Of a stretch of 43,323 nucleotides of DNA, positions 32,399 to 40,843 are shown one piece after another. Every line of letters starts with the position of its first letter. The first letter of the stretch is position 1. The notes under the pieces are model-generated. The model was not told the DNA's origin. It searched no databases and was given only the letters and a program-made list of their open reading frames with translations. Source of the DNA: Candidatus Moraniibacteriota bacterium (GTDB lineage: Bacteria > Patescibacteriota > Minisyncoccia > Moranbacterales > UBA2206); NCBI GenBank assembly GCA_030679995.1, contig JAUXSK010000025.1:1-43323 (forward strand). Reading direction: 5' to 3'. The position numbers and the translations under genes were made by a program.

Positions 32399-32407
32399 TG
32401 TGGATAA
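32399..32407 (-). promoter_or_regulatory. DnaA-box-like site (TTATCCACA) between tuf promoters P1 and P2
   Basis: A perfect match to the consensus 9-mer, 18 nt upstream of the P2 -35. A second perfect copy stands upstream of the PUR-alpha-like gene promoter (35076-35084). Single boxes do not make an origin; regulation by DnaA is possible but only suggested by position. Confidence 0.35.
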
Positions 32408-32473
32408 CTCAGCTTTTTTTCTTCCAGAACGCCCGCAAATCCACATTTCTCCAGCCGCTTGCATCGTTATCAA

Positions 32474-32502
32474 ATACTATCAAGTAATCTGCGCCTTGTC
32501 AA
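32474..32502 (-). promoter_or_regulatory. tuf promoter P1 (distal)
   Basis: TTGACA (32502-32497), 17 nt, TAGTAT (32479-32474) on the minus strand, about 95 nt upstream of P2. Between them a 34-codon frame (ATG at about 32464) exists, but I see no ribosome binding site or family signature, so I treat it as leader. Confidence 0.65.
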
Positions 32503-32552
32503 GCTTTTTTTAAATATTTTTCCGTCCGGCCGTCCGCCCTCCGACGATCAAG

Positions 32553-32954
32553 TCAAGATTTCATCCCTGAAAAATTCGCGGTTCCGAATTTCGCCAAAGG
32601 ATCTTCCTCCGGAACGCCCTCGACAGACCCATTATCCGTTTCTTGGACCGCTACATCATCAGATAATCTATCTTCTTCAGCCGTCCGTCGGCCTAGCTCA
32701 AAGCAGGCGATTATCCCGCACGCCCTGGCCGCGTCCAATCCGAAAGTTTTTTCCAACTCCGCGGCATCCGTTCCAGCCAAGGAAAATTTCGGATATCTGC
32801 GCAAGATGTTTTTCGCCAACTCGACCACGTCCAAGTTTTTCGCGCCAGTACGCAGGATAACCGCCAACAATTCCGACTTGGTCAGTTTGTCCGCGCCATA
32901 GTGCAGCAACTTCTCTTTCGGCCATTCGATTTTCGCGCCTTTTTTCACTTGCAT
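32553..32954 (-). CDS. RadC/UPF0758 N-terminal helix-hairpin-helix domain protein, JAB domain absent (133 aa)
   Basis: Residues 12-90 match the N-terminal region of RadC-type proteins: KLLHYGADKLTKSELLAVILRTGAKNLDVVELAKNILRRYPKFSLAG, then a helix-hairpin-helix-like FGLDAARACGIIACFELGRR. Normal RadC (about 220 aa) continues with a JAB/MPN metalloprotease-like domain; here a 45-residue acidic tail follows and the protein stops. No remains of the JAB domain are found in the 50 nt before promoter P1. It lies 9 nt downstream of recQ, so it is likely a DNA-binding partner in the same transcript. Confidence 0.8.
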   Translation of the reverse strand: MQVKKGAKIEWPKEKLLHYGADKLTKSELLAVILRTGAKNLDVVELAKNILRRYPKFSLAGTDAAELEKTFGLDAARACGIIACFELGRRTAEEDRLSDDVAVQETDNGSVEGVPEEDPLAKFGTANFSGMKS

Positions 32955-32963
32955 ATTTACATT

Positions 32964-34592
32964 CTAACACACTTTTTCCATTTTCGTTTTCTGCCGCTTG
33001 GCGATTACCAGCCGGATCTGTTCATAACTGATAGCTTCTGGCAATTGCGCCTTGATGGCGCTCAAGAAATGGGCACTGCCAGCGGCCGGCAGGGCGCGCA
33101 AGATTTGCCGTTCTTCTTCAGCCGTCACGAATTTTTCAATCGCGAGTTCCCCGCCGGCCAGATACCACAGCACCAGATGGTTGAAAACCGTACTGACACC
33201 GAGACTGCGGATTTTAGCAATTTGTTCCGGCGCATAATCCTGTCTATAAAAATCCACCGTAGCCAGGATCGTATCGCTCAAACCATCCTTGCCGCGGATG
33301 GCGCGCGCCGCGCCGCGGGCCGTTTTTTTAAGCTCCGTATTTTTCCAATTCAAGCACACATCGCAACCTTTGCAATTTTCCTGATGGGATTCCAAATCCG
33401 GATCTTGGAAATATTCCAAAATTATCCGGCGGCGGCAACTTTTGGCGGTAGCATAGTTCAGGATGCCCTCCAGGCGGTCATATTTGATATCCAACACCTG
33501 GTTGGTTTCCTGCCAGCCTTTGCCCTGCGCGAGCATATTTTGCTTGTCCAAACGGATGAAATATTTATGGGTCGTGACATCCCGCTTGCTGTGCAGAAGC
33601 ACGCAATAGGCCAATTCCCCATCGCGGCCGGCGCGGCCGGCTTCTTGATAATAACCCTCCAGACTTCCCGGCATGCCGGCGTGGATGACAAAACGGATAT
33701 CAGCCTTGTCCACGCCCATCCCGAACGCCACCGTAGCCACGATCACCTTGAAACGGTTTTCCATAAAATCATCCTGGATCGCCTCCCGTTCGCCCGCTTT
33801 CATACCGGCATGGTAGGCGCGCGCGGTAATGCCGTTCTTTTTCAGATATTGCGCGATGGCTTCCGTATCTTTTCTGGAAATCGCATAAACGATGCCGGAA
33901 CCGGCGTTTTTCAAAGACTTCACGATGCGCACGACTTCTTCCAGACGTTGCGTCGGCTTCAGGTCGCATTGCGCGAAAAAACGGATATTAGGCCGATCGA
34001 AACCCCGGATAAAAACTTTCGGCTCCCGCAGATCCAAGCGCGCGATAATGTCATCTTTCACTTCCGGCGTCGCCGTGGCGGTGAACGCCGCCACGCTCGG
34101 ACGTTTTTTCAAAGTCTTGATATATTGGCCGATGGCCAAATAGTCCGGCCGGAAATCATGCCCCCATTGCGACACGCAATGCGCCTCGTCCACCGCGAAC
34201 AAAGCAATATCCAAATCGGAAAAAGCGCTGCGGAATTCGCCACTGGCGAACCTTTCCGGCGCGATATAGAGAATCTTGATTTTGCCCGCCCGCAAATCCG
34301 CCAAACGCCGTCCGATTTCCTGGGCATCCAGCGAGCTGTTGATGAAAGTCGCCGCGATACCGCGCGCCGCCAGGCTGTCCACCTGGTCTTTCATCAGGGC
34401 GATGAGCGGCGAGATGACGATGGTGATCTTCTCGCTCAGGATGGCCGGCAATTGGTAACACAAAGATTTGCCGCCGCCGGTCGGCATCAGCGCCACCACG
34501 TCCTCCCCATTCATAATGCTTTCAATGATTTCCTTTTGTCCCGCGCGGAACTCCGGGAACTTGAAATATTTTTCCAAATTTTTTTCCAACAC
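32964..34592 (-). CDS. recQ: RecQ-type ATP-dependent DNA helicase (542 aa)
   Basis: 3'-5' superfamily 2 helicase for recombination and replication-fork repair. Motifs in order: MPTGGGKS (Walker A, 36-43), DEAH (135-138), TATATPEV (near 171), the C-terminal RecA-like lobe with QEAGRAGRDGE (near 316-326), then the zinc-binding RecQ-Ct cysteines C386, C407, C410, C413 and a winged-helix domain near 430-500. The C-terminal 40 residues are not a clear HRDC domain. The length is near that of short RecQ proteins. Confidence 0.95.
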   Translation of the reverse strand: MLEKNLEKYFKFPEFRAGQKEIIESIMNGEDVVALMPTGGGKSLCYQLPAILSEKITIVISPLIALMKDQVDSLAARGIAATFINSSLDAQEIGRRLADLRAGKIKILYIAPERFASGEFRSAFSDLDIALFAVDEAHCVSQWGHDFRPDYLAIGQYIKTLKKRPSVAAFTATATPEVKDDIIARLDLREPKVFIRGFDRPNIRFFAQCDLKPTQRLEEVVRIVKSLKNAGSGIVYAISRKDTEAIAQYLKKNGITARAYHAGMKAGEREAIQDDFMENRFKVIVATVAFGMGVDKADIRFVIHAGMPGSLEGYYQEAGRAGRDGELAYCVLLHSKRDVTTHKYFIRLDKQNMLAQGKGWQETNQVLDIKYDRLEGILNYATAKSCRRRIILEYFQDPDLESHQENCKGCDVCLNWKNTELKKTARGAARAIRGKDGLSDTILATVDFYRQDYAPEQIAKIRSLGVSTVFNHLVLWYLAGGELAIEKFVTAEEERQILRALPAAGSAHFLSAIKAQLPEAISYEQIRLVIAKRQKTKMEKVC

Positions 34593-34663
34593 TTTGTTTA
34601 GTATCTTTATTTTTTTATATTTTTCCGGATTCCGCTAACCCACAACTTATCTATCTTAACACA

Positions 34664-34696
34664 GATGGACTGCTTGCCTTACGCAAACAGCCCATC
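34664..34696. repeat. imperfect inverted repeat between recQ and the PUR-alpha-like gene
   Basis: GATGGACTG..TGC and GCA..CAG-CCCATC form a stem of about 12 bp with small mismatches, 15 nt downstream of the PUR-alpha-like stop. Without a T-run on the minus strand it is at best a weak terminator. The candidate recQ -10 (TGTTAAGAT) lies just beyond it. Confidence 0.4.
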
Positions 34697-34710
34697 TTCA
34701 ATCTCATCCT

Positions 34711-34992
34711 TTATTGCAAATATTGTTTCACTTCCTCCAGCGCGCCGGCGAATGCCGGAAAATGATCTTTGAAAATCAGCAAACGGTTGACGACTTTTTC
34801 GCCGGTCGGTTTTTTGTATGACTCGGCGATGGTCAGATAATTACTGCCGTTACTGGCCGTCTTCACATCGAAAAAATAGGTTTTGCCTCCCGCCTTCACC
34901 ATCTGCGCGAAGACCTTGTCTTGTGTTTGCGCGCCCTGCGGCGCATTTTGTGGCTGTTGCATTTTGTTTTTTTGTACCGATGCCTCAAGCAT
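34711..34992 (-). CDS. PUR-alpha-like (DUF3276-type) nucleic-acid-binding protein (93 aa)
   Basis: Residues 28-93 match the single PUR repeat of bacterial DUF3276 proteins: QMVKAGGKTYFFDVKTASNGSNYLTIAESYKKPTGEKVVNRLLIFKDHFPAFAGALEEV. The fold binds ssDNA or RNA and dimerises. The first 27 residues are Gln/Ala/Pro-rich and probably disordered; the real start could be Met at 34962. A promoter with consensus -35 lies 40 nt upstream, plus a DnaA-box-like site. Confidence 0.85.
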   Translation of the reverse strand: MLEASVQKNKMQQPQNAPQGAQTQDKVFAQMVKAGGKTYFFDVKTASNGSNYLTIAESYKKPTGEKVVNRLLIFKDHFPAFAGALEEVKQYLQ

Positions 34993-35038
34993 CAGTTATT
35001 AAATATTTAGTCAGAAGGCTGCAGCGCTTCTTGATGAT

Positions 35039-35066
35039 ATTTTATCACTGCCGTTATCACTGTCAA
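35039..35066 (-). promoter_or_regulatory. promoter of the PUR-alpha-like gene
   Basis: TTGACA (35066-35061), 16 nt, TAAAAT (35044-35039), with TGA before it giving an extended -10 on the minus strand. A perfect TTATCCACA (35084-35076) lies 9 nt upstream of the -35. Confidence 0.7.
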
Positions 35067-35138
35067 GTTCCGGGCTGTGGATAACTTTTCCACCTGGAGA
35101 GATTCTCCGTGCCAGCCCCTGGCATAGACCGCCCGATC

Positions 35139-35327
35139 CTACCATTTTATTTGGAATTCCAATTCATTCTGGTCGTCTTTTTCAAATTCGATGGATATCT
35201 CCGCCTCGGCCGGAATCCGGATTTTTTTGCCTCCCACCTGGATGGAAAACGGCCGGCCCTTTTCCAGCGCCGCAATGAAACGTTTCATCTTGGTGATATA
35301 CGTTTTCTTGGAATATTTTTTCTCCAT
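35139..35327 (-). CDS. amphi-Trp domain-containing protein (62 aa)
   Basis: A single small domain: KRFIAALEKGRPFSIQVGGKKIRIPAEAEISIEFEKDDQNELEFQIKW. The pattern and the terminal ELEFQIKW, with a final Trp, are typical of amphi-Trp proteins, whose function is unknown. The protein has no signal peptide and is likely cytosolic. It is a short stand-alone unit. Confidence 0.85.
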   Translation of the reverse strand: MEKKYSKKTYITKMKRFIAALEKGRPFSIQVGGKKIRIPAEAEISIEFEKDDQNELEFQIKW

Positions 35328-35447
35328 ATGTTTATACGAATAATTTGATTATTTTAAATCCGACAGGAGTTCTGAGATATTGCGCGCCGTATTGGGAATT
35401 GCGCGCCGCCACGAATCAAAACAAGGCCTTCCGCGCTAGGCCAATGC

Positions 35448-37352
35448 CTAGGTAATCTTCGCCGAATCCATGCCAATCCCCTTCAAAAAACGGCGGAGCT
35501 TGGGATTTTTTATATTGCCATTTTTTGTATGATAATCCTCGGATTTAAATTTCAATTCCTCGATGATGATACCCTCCATCGTGTCATTTTCAAAAAATCC
35601 CCCGAAACCATCGCCATATCCAGCTTCAAGTTCCGAAAAATCTTTCCGCGAAAAAACATACGCGACATAATTCGCAAACAGTTCATACTTGAAACTTCCG
35701 ACAAATGACTCGCTCAAACCGCAAAAATCATTTATCTTTTCCAAGTGTCTGATAATTTCCATATAAAAGCCGATGCCTTTGTTGGAAAAATCATAATTCC
35801 CGCCTCTGAAGAAATCTTGCTCTGCCATCTCGTACATCCGATCCCCTATGGCGGTTTTTTCCGCGTCATTGGCATTGCCTGACACGACAAAATTCTCGAT
35901 TTTCTTTATGTTTTCCAAATCATCGAACCTGATTCCAAATTCAAGGGAAGCCCTTTGGCTCTTACTATCTTGTTTTCCACCGAATATGAATTCCAGCATC
36001 TGTGCCGCTGGTGAATTGATTGACTCCAGTCCCTTCAAATAATCCATTTCCCCGGTAAAACGCCGCAGGAGAATCGCATCGTCATAGCTCGGATCATAAT
36101 TCCTAAGATGCCTTTCGATTTTCCTAATTCCACTGCCATTCCCGAAAAGGATCGTCAATCCTTTTGCCTCCTCAGCCTTTCCTATCCTGTTGGCAAAATA
36201 AAATGTATTGGACAAGTCAAAAAAATATTTGATAAACTTTTTTTCCATCTCATCAATTTTTTTATCCAGCTTATCCTTCAATTCCGCATCTTTGACACCG
36301 CCGACGAAAGACCTCAATTTTCTTTCGGCTTTTTCATAGTTAATTAAAAAAGTATGCATATCGCCGGTCGGCAGCCTATCTATATCGGCTATTATTTCGG
36401 AATAATTGCATTTGTAATAATCAGCGATATCATTTTGTATTTTATGCTCCGCTTTGTCGCTAATGACAGTCGGCGCATTCAGCTTGTATAGTTTATCAAG
36501 CGATTTGATTTGCTCCTCTAAGCGCCTGACGAAACTGTCGATATAGATGACGCGCGGGACGAAAGATTCCGAGTTATTGTGGTTTTCTTCATGCCGGATA
36601 ATGCCATCCCTATCAGGGCCATCCTTAATGATATTTACCACGCTTCCCTGAAGATGCATGCCGATTGATTTGTTTCCTAGTATTTTTTGATAGTCATCCT
36701 CCGATAAAATTATATTCACACAAAACCCCGAGGATTGGATTTCAAAACCATCTTTTGGCACATACTTATCAAATATGAATTTTGATATGAAAGCGGGATC
36801 TTTTTCTATCTTATTCTTCAAAACCAAAACCTCTTCTTTCTTTTGTATCAGATTTTTTTTAAAGTCCTCCAGCTTTAAAATGAAAGCCACGTCGTCGTCG
36901 TTTTTAAGCTCTTTAAGCTCATCAAAGAGCTCAGAGGATTCAAATTCAAGCTGTTCCACCTCTTGTTCCAATTCCTCGTTCGGAACATATTCAAAATTCA
37001 GGATATCATCATTTTCAGCCATCTCGCCATTTTCATCATCCCCATCTTCCATTTCCGGTTCAACATATAACCGCATGGTGATCTCGTCTTGCTTGCGCAT
37101 CACCTCTTGAAAGCGCTTGTTTTTCTCAAGAAATAATTCATACTTGGCCACTTTTTGCGGATCAATGCCGTTTTTTATCTGGCCAATTTCAACCTCCAAT
37201 TTTGAAATCAAATCTTCCGACGGCAAATCGCGGCTCCCATCGATAAACTTCCTAAGGCTCAAAATAGACTGGACTTTGGATTCCACTTTTTCATATAATC
37301 CGTCCCGCGTCTCGATTCGTTTTTCCCTGACTACGCTTTCTTCAAAATTCAT
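35448..37352 (-). CDS. uncharacterised protein with HEENH zinc-metalloprotease motif (634 aa)
   Basis: I do not recognise a named family. Residues 1-200 are charged and rich in coiled-coil-like helices (for example QEVEQLEFESSELFDELKELK). Residues 200-270 hold a globular segment ending in GIIRHEENHNNSESFV, where H254-E255-x-x-H258 matches the HExxH zinc site of zincins. A likely third ligand is E319 in YSEIIADID; E557 in YELFANYVAYV is another candidate. The rest is mostly helical. No signal peptide or membrane segment is seen, so it is probably cytosolic. It is monocistronic with a TGTTAAGAT -10, between the amphi-Trp gene and the NERD gene. A peptidase role is inferred only from the motif. 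Confidence 0.75.
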   Translation of the reverse strand: MNFEESVVREKRIETRDGLYEKVESKVQSILSLRKFIDGSRDLPSEDLISKLEVEIGQIKNGIDPQKVAKYELFLEKNKRFQEVMRKQDEITMRLYVEPEMEDGDDENGEMAENDDILNFEYVPNEELEQEVEQLEFESSELFDELKELKNDDDVAFILKLEDFKKNLIQKKEEVLVLKNKIEKDPAFISKFIFDKYVPKDGFEIQSSGFCVNIILSEDDYQKILGNKSIGMHLQGSVVNIIKDGPDRDGIIRHEENHNNSESFVPRVIYIDSFVRRLEEQIKSLDKLYKLNAPTVISDKAEHKIQNDIADYYKCNYSEIIADIDRLPTGDMHTFLINYEKAERKLRSFVGGVKDAELKDKLDKKIDEMEKKFIKYFFDLSNTFYFANRIGKAEEAKGLTILFGNGSGIRKIERHLRNYDPSYDDAILLRRFTGEMDYLKGLESINSPAAQMLEFIFGGKQDSKSQRASLEFGIRFDDLENIKKIENFVVSGNANDAEKTAIGDRMYEMAEQDFFRGGNYDFSNKGIGFYMEIIRHLEKINDFCGLSESFVGSFKYELFANYVAYVFSRKDFSELEAGYGDGFGGFFENDTMEGIIIEELKFKSEDYHTKNGNIKNPKLRRFLKGIGMDSAKIT

Positions 37353-37579
37353 CTTAGAAATGCTAGGTTTTTATACTTTTTATCTTAACATATCGCGCGC
37401 CTATTGAAAAAATGGGCGAAAGTAAATAGCTTGGCCGGAAACCGACCCCAGGATTTTTTTATAATATTTATCATTGTTTTCACAGGGAAGGCCGGCCATT
37501 CCGCCGTGGAGGAAAAATTTAGTCATGCATTTTTGTTAGAAAATTTAATATGTACGGAGGTAAGTATTTAATTACGTAA

Positions 37580-38314
37580 TTATTTTTTATCCAATAAGGT
37601 TTTTATTTTCTCGCAAACCTGCGGTGTAAGTTCAGGATCAACTTCTAATTTATTTATATAATTTTCCAACGAATTCTTATCCTTAATAATATAAATACCT
37701 GCTTTTCCATCCCAGGAGACTTTTCCATTGGTGAAAACCAAAATCTTTTTTATTTTTACGAACCCGAGTTCATTTTTTTCCAAGTATTTAATCAAAAAAT
37801 AAATATGCTTTTTAAACTTAAAACGTGGATCATCTTTTGGAGAACGCAATGCCTTATTTCCATTTTTTTCATAAAAATATTCGTCGTCTTCGAAGCAGAC
37901 TGGATTAGAAAGATTTTTTACTTCTATTGCAATTATTCCCTTATCTCCAATTACCATAAGATCAATATCAAATTTTGTATTTTGCAAGGTGATATTTCTT
38001 AAAATATTTTCCTTTTTAACCACTTCTTTCAACCAGGAATAGACTAAATCCTCGCCCTCAAAACCTCTTCGCGCATTTCTCGCGTCAGTGACTTTTTCTA
38101 TTACCTTCGGATTAGTTAAAGAATAAAACAAGTTAACTATTTTTTCATTCAATGGATAAAAAAAGAATCCCAGCATAAAAAAAGAAAGTATTCCATATTT
38201 AGTCGTATCTCGCAAGGATAAATATGTAGAAATTCCAATCGCTAGAAAAAATACGATGACTATGGCAACCAAAAATAATAATGCTTTTGTATATAATTTC
38301 CTTGGATATGACAT
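37580..38314 (-). CDS. membrane-anchored NERD-domain protein, paralogue 1 (244 aa)
   Basis: Two N-terminal hydrophobic segments (about residues 11-30 and 41-55) anchor a cytosolic NERD (nuclease-related) domain: GFEGEDLVYSWL (Glu near 86-88), FDIDLMVIGDKGIIAIEVKN (D116/D118, E131, K133), the D-x-E-x-K pattern of PD-(D/E)XK nucleases. The 60 or so C-terminal residues end TPQVCEKIKTLL. It is the last gene of the unit HAD-nuclease-NERD, 5 nt after the nuclease gene. Base composition is clearly more AT-rich than the ribosomal operon, suggesting different origin. Confidence 0.85.
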   Translation of the reverse strand: MSYPRKLYTKALLFLVAIVIVFFLAIGISTYLSLRDTTKYGILSFFMLGFFFYPLNEKIVNLFYSLTNPKVIEKVTDARNARRGFEGEDLVYSWLKEVVKKENILRNITLQNTKFDIDLMVIGDKGIIAIEVKNLSNPVCFEDDEYFYEKNGNKALRSPKDDPRFKFKKHIYFLIKYLEKNELGFVKIKKILVFTNGKVSWDGKAGIYIIKDKNSLENYINKLEVDPELTPQVCEKIKTLLDKK

Positions 38315-38319
38315 TTAAA

Positions 38320-39537
38320 TTATTTTTTCTTAATTGAAAATCTAACACTTTCTTTCAATGGTGCCAATGCGACAATCTTCTTTCTTATTTTCACCTCTAT
38401 GGCGTCATCCATCAATAGTTGTTCCAACTTGCTGGAGTTGATTGTGGAAATATCCTTCCAATATTTGCTATCTTTCAAGATATCCTCCAAAACTGCGTAA
38501 TTTTTCTCATCGGAAGACTTGGTCGGAAAATCATATCCGATTTTTTTGTTGATGATGACTCTCGCTTCAGATCCTTGCAACGCCTCAAAATCATGCTTTT
38601 CGGCATATTTCAAAATAGCCTCTTCGATTTTTTCCATCTCTTCATCGATCAGTTCCGCTTGCGTGCGAGCCTCTTTGTTGATCTCTGATTTCTTTCCAAC
38701 CAGTTCGATGTATTTATTTGATAGTTTCACACCACTATCGTTGAGATATTTATTCTTTGGCAATTTAGCCACTTTGAACAGATGCTTCTTTTTCGGACAA
38801 TGTTCCCAGAATCCGCACCATTCGCATTTTGTCTCGCGCGCCGGAAAGTTATCCTCTTTTTCCGCCCGATTGATCTCCCCGATCAGTTTGAGCATATCAG
38901 CTTTGAGTTCTTCCAATTGCTGATCCGTCCGTTCAGAAATGACATCCTCGCCAAAATTTACATAATGCCAAATCAATTTCACTCGCTTGGCTTCTTTAAA
39001 TTTCTGTTTAATTGCAATAGAATACAATGCTAATTGCCGATCCTTATCAGCATAGGCTTGCTCCATCATAGAGCCAGTCTTATAGTCATGCACAGCATAG
39101 ACCCCATCCTTCTCGCGCGCCAAGCGATCCACATAACCAATAATTTCAATCTCACCCCATTTCAGATTGATTTTCTTTTCCACGCCCAAAGTCTGGTCCT
39201 GGTCAAATGGCGCATATTTTTCATAATAATTCTGGATACATTTCCGACCGGTTTCAAAATAATGTTCGGCTTTGAATTTTTCATCATTGATCACAATCTC
39301 ATCATTCCACTCCGTTTGCCAATTTTTGTCATATGCCGCCAGCAATTCATCCAACGAATTCAGTTTTGATTTCAACAAATCACCATATAGCAATTCCAAA
39401 ACATTGTGCACCTGACTTCCCATGAAAGCCTCAATCGTCGTCTCACTTTCAGTTTTGATCTTAGTCAAATATTGCAATTTGTATTGCAATGGACAGCGCT
39501 CATAGGTTTGCAGTTTTGAATGGGAAAATTGTTTCAT
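38320..39537 (-). CDS. RecB/Cas4-like PD-(D/E)XK nuclease with putative Fe-S cysteines (405 aa)
   Basis: Nuclease of the family that includes AddB/RecB C-termini and Cas4. The catalytic series is H44 (SQVHNVLE), D137 (GYVDRLA), D151 and K153 (VHDYKTG), and Y172. C15 (ERCPLQYK) with C238, C241 and C247 (KCEWCGFWEHC) would hold a 4Fe-4S cluster as in AddB. The last 150 residues are charged helices. No cas gene or addA is in the window. It lies in a unit with HAD and NERD genes; a role in DNA processing or defence is inference. Confidence 0.88.
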   Translation of the reverse strand: MKQFSHSKLQTYERCPLQYKLQYLTKIKTESETTIEAFMGSQVHNVLELLYGDLLKSKLNSLDELLAAYDKNWQTEWNDEIVINDEKFKAEHYFETGRKCIQNYYEKYAPFDQDQTLGVEKKINLKWGEIEIIGYVDRLAREKDGVYAVHDYKTGSMMEQAYADKDRQLALYSIAIKQKFKEAKRVKLIWHYVNFGEDVISERTDQQLEELKADMLKLIGEINRAEKEDNFPARETKCEWCGFWEHCPKKKHLFKVAKLPKNKYLNDSGVKLSNKYIELVGKKSEINKEARTQAELIDEEMEKIEEAILKYAEKHDFEALQGSEARVIINKKIGYDFPTKSSDEKNYAVLEDILKDSKYWKDISTINSSKLEQLLMDDAIEVKIRKKIVALAPLKESVRFSIKKK

Positions 39538-39609
39538 TTTGCTATTCTTCTCTACTTAAAATCTTCGGCCTTTTATTAATTTTTATTTTACAGTTGACTT
39601 TTTCCAAAA

Positions 39610-40296
39610 TTATTTTATTTCGTAAACCATATCCTTTCTTTCCACCACCACTTTCCATCCGTTTTTCCTGGCTACGGCATAGAGCGCCCTGTTGGGATTG
39701 AAGCAGATGGGATCACTGACAATTTTCAACATCGGAATATCAGCTTCCGTGTCGCCGACCGCAACAGAATTTTTGATGGTCAATTTTTCTTTTTCCACCA
39801 CTCTTTGCAAGACCTTCGCCTTATCGCTTATTATCTCCTCATGCATAGTCCGTCCGGTAAACAAACCTTTTTTATCCACTTCGTATATCCTGCCATACGA
39901 CTTGTCAAATCCAAACTCTTTGGAAAAATCATCCACAAGTACCTGTGGAGAATTTGAGATAGCTACCAGATAATAGTTTTTCTTTTGCAGTTCCTTAACC
40001 AAGTCACGGGTGTATTGATAGGTCCGGTCTTTTTTTGCGGATATGATCTTTCTAGCGATCCTAACAATATCTTTATGCGAAACTCCCTTGATATTGGACT
40101 CAAAAGCCCGGACTACTCCGCCGATATATTTTCCATAATAATCCTTCCTATCCAGCCAGTTTTTATAATGTGACGTGTAATGTCTCCTGATAGACGGCTT
40201 GAATATGCCGCTATCAATCGATGCTTCGACTATCTCAATCAGCAAACTAGATCTAAAAATCGTCCCATCTATATCAAATACAGCAACTTTTTTCAT
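39610..40296 (-). CDS. HAD-superfamily IB phosphatase, SerB-like (228 aa)
   Basis: Phosphomonoesterase. Motif I is FDIDGTIFRSSL (catalytic DxD at residues 8 and 10), motif II is AISNSP near 113, motif III Lys is in SDKAKVLQRV and motif IV is AVGDTEADIPML. The insert of about 90 residues after motif I is the C1 cap of IB enzymes; members act on phosphoserine or sugar/lipid phosphates, and the substrate cannot be read from sequence. First gene of a three-gene unit. Confidence 0.9.
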   Translation of the reverse strand: MKKVAVFDIDGTIFRSSLLIEIVEASIDSGIFKPSIRRHYTSHYKNWLDRKDYYGKYIGGVVRAFESNIKGVSHKDIVRIARKIISAKKDRTYQYTRDLVKELQKKNYYLVAISNSPQVLVDDFSKEFGFDKSYGRIYEVDKKGLFTGRTMHEEIISDKAKVLQRVVEKEKLTIKNSVAVGDTEADIPMLKIVSDPICFNPNRALYAVARKNGWKVVVERKDMVYEIK

Positions 40297-40843
40297 ATTT
40301 TTTTAAAATTTTATGGCTTTTTAGATTTTAATATTCAGAAATAAATATTTATTAAAAAAGGTGCCTGACCCCATTTATCTTTAGCGGTGATTTCTTTTTT
40401 ATGTTAGACATTTTTTATTTTTTAGGTGGGTATTTTAATACGTATTAAGATAAGTATTAAATCCTGCTTCCATTTTACGCCCAAACCAAGCCTTTGGCAA
40501 AAACAAGAAACAGGGCTTATCCTGTTTTTAGATTTTTTTCGCATATATCAGATAAAGGCTCCTGACCCCGTTTCCTTCGGAATTTATCCGCCTCGGGCGG
40601 AGAATGTCAGAATATTGTATTGGTAATGTGTTGGTGGGGTTTTGGATCTTGGTTGGGGCTTGGTTCCGGACCACATTTGCCGGCGTGGGAAGCGTGGGGA
40701 CTGTTTTCAATTTCTTGGTTTCTGTCCAACTGTTTTTTTAATTATTTATCCCGCCCGCCTAGACTCGATCTAGTCGAGGCTGGTCAAATATTATTTGACT
40801 GGGACTAAATTGATTCATGAATTAAAATTGAGAACTTTTCTTT
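40297..40843. other. 547-nt non-coding stretch with repeated motifs and hairpins
   Basis: No convincing gene. It holds two copies of a GGTGCCTGACCCC-like motif (40360-40372 and 40557-40569), a palindromic TTAATACGTATTAA (near 40436-40449), a G-rich plus-strand run (about 40630-40670), and two neighbouring hairpins, CTCGA-TCTAG-TCGAG and GTCAAAT/ATTTGAC (about 40762-40802). The sequence near 40812-40822 (TTCATGAATTA) recurs on the other side of the NERD gene. It looks like a repeat-driven spacer. Confidence 0.5.

Noticed and set aside
32901-34601. 566-aa open frame on the plus strand opposite recQ
   Set aside because: It is the antisense shadow of recQ, whose motifs are complete on the minus strand; the plus-strand translation has no recognisable domain.
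32399-35084. Two DnaA boxes as a replication origin
   Set aside because: Only two perfect boxes 2.7 kb apart, inside promoter regions, with no dnaA or dnaN nearby and no AT-rich unwinding array.
40620-40680. G-rich run as a G-quadruplex
   Set aside because: Only two runs of four G occur; the others are two-G runs with irregular loops, so evidence is weak.
40528-40710. Short minus-strand frame in the 547-nt spacer
   Set aside because: It overlaps the GACCCC motif and G-rich repeat, has no ribosome binding site and no protein-like pattern.
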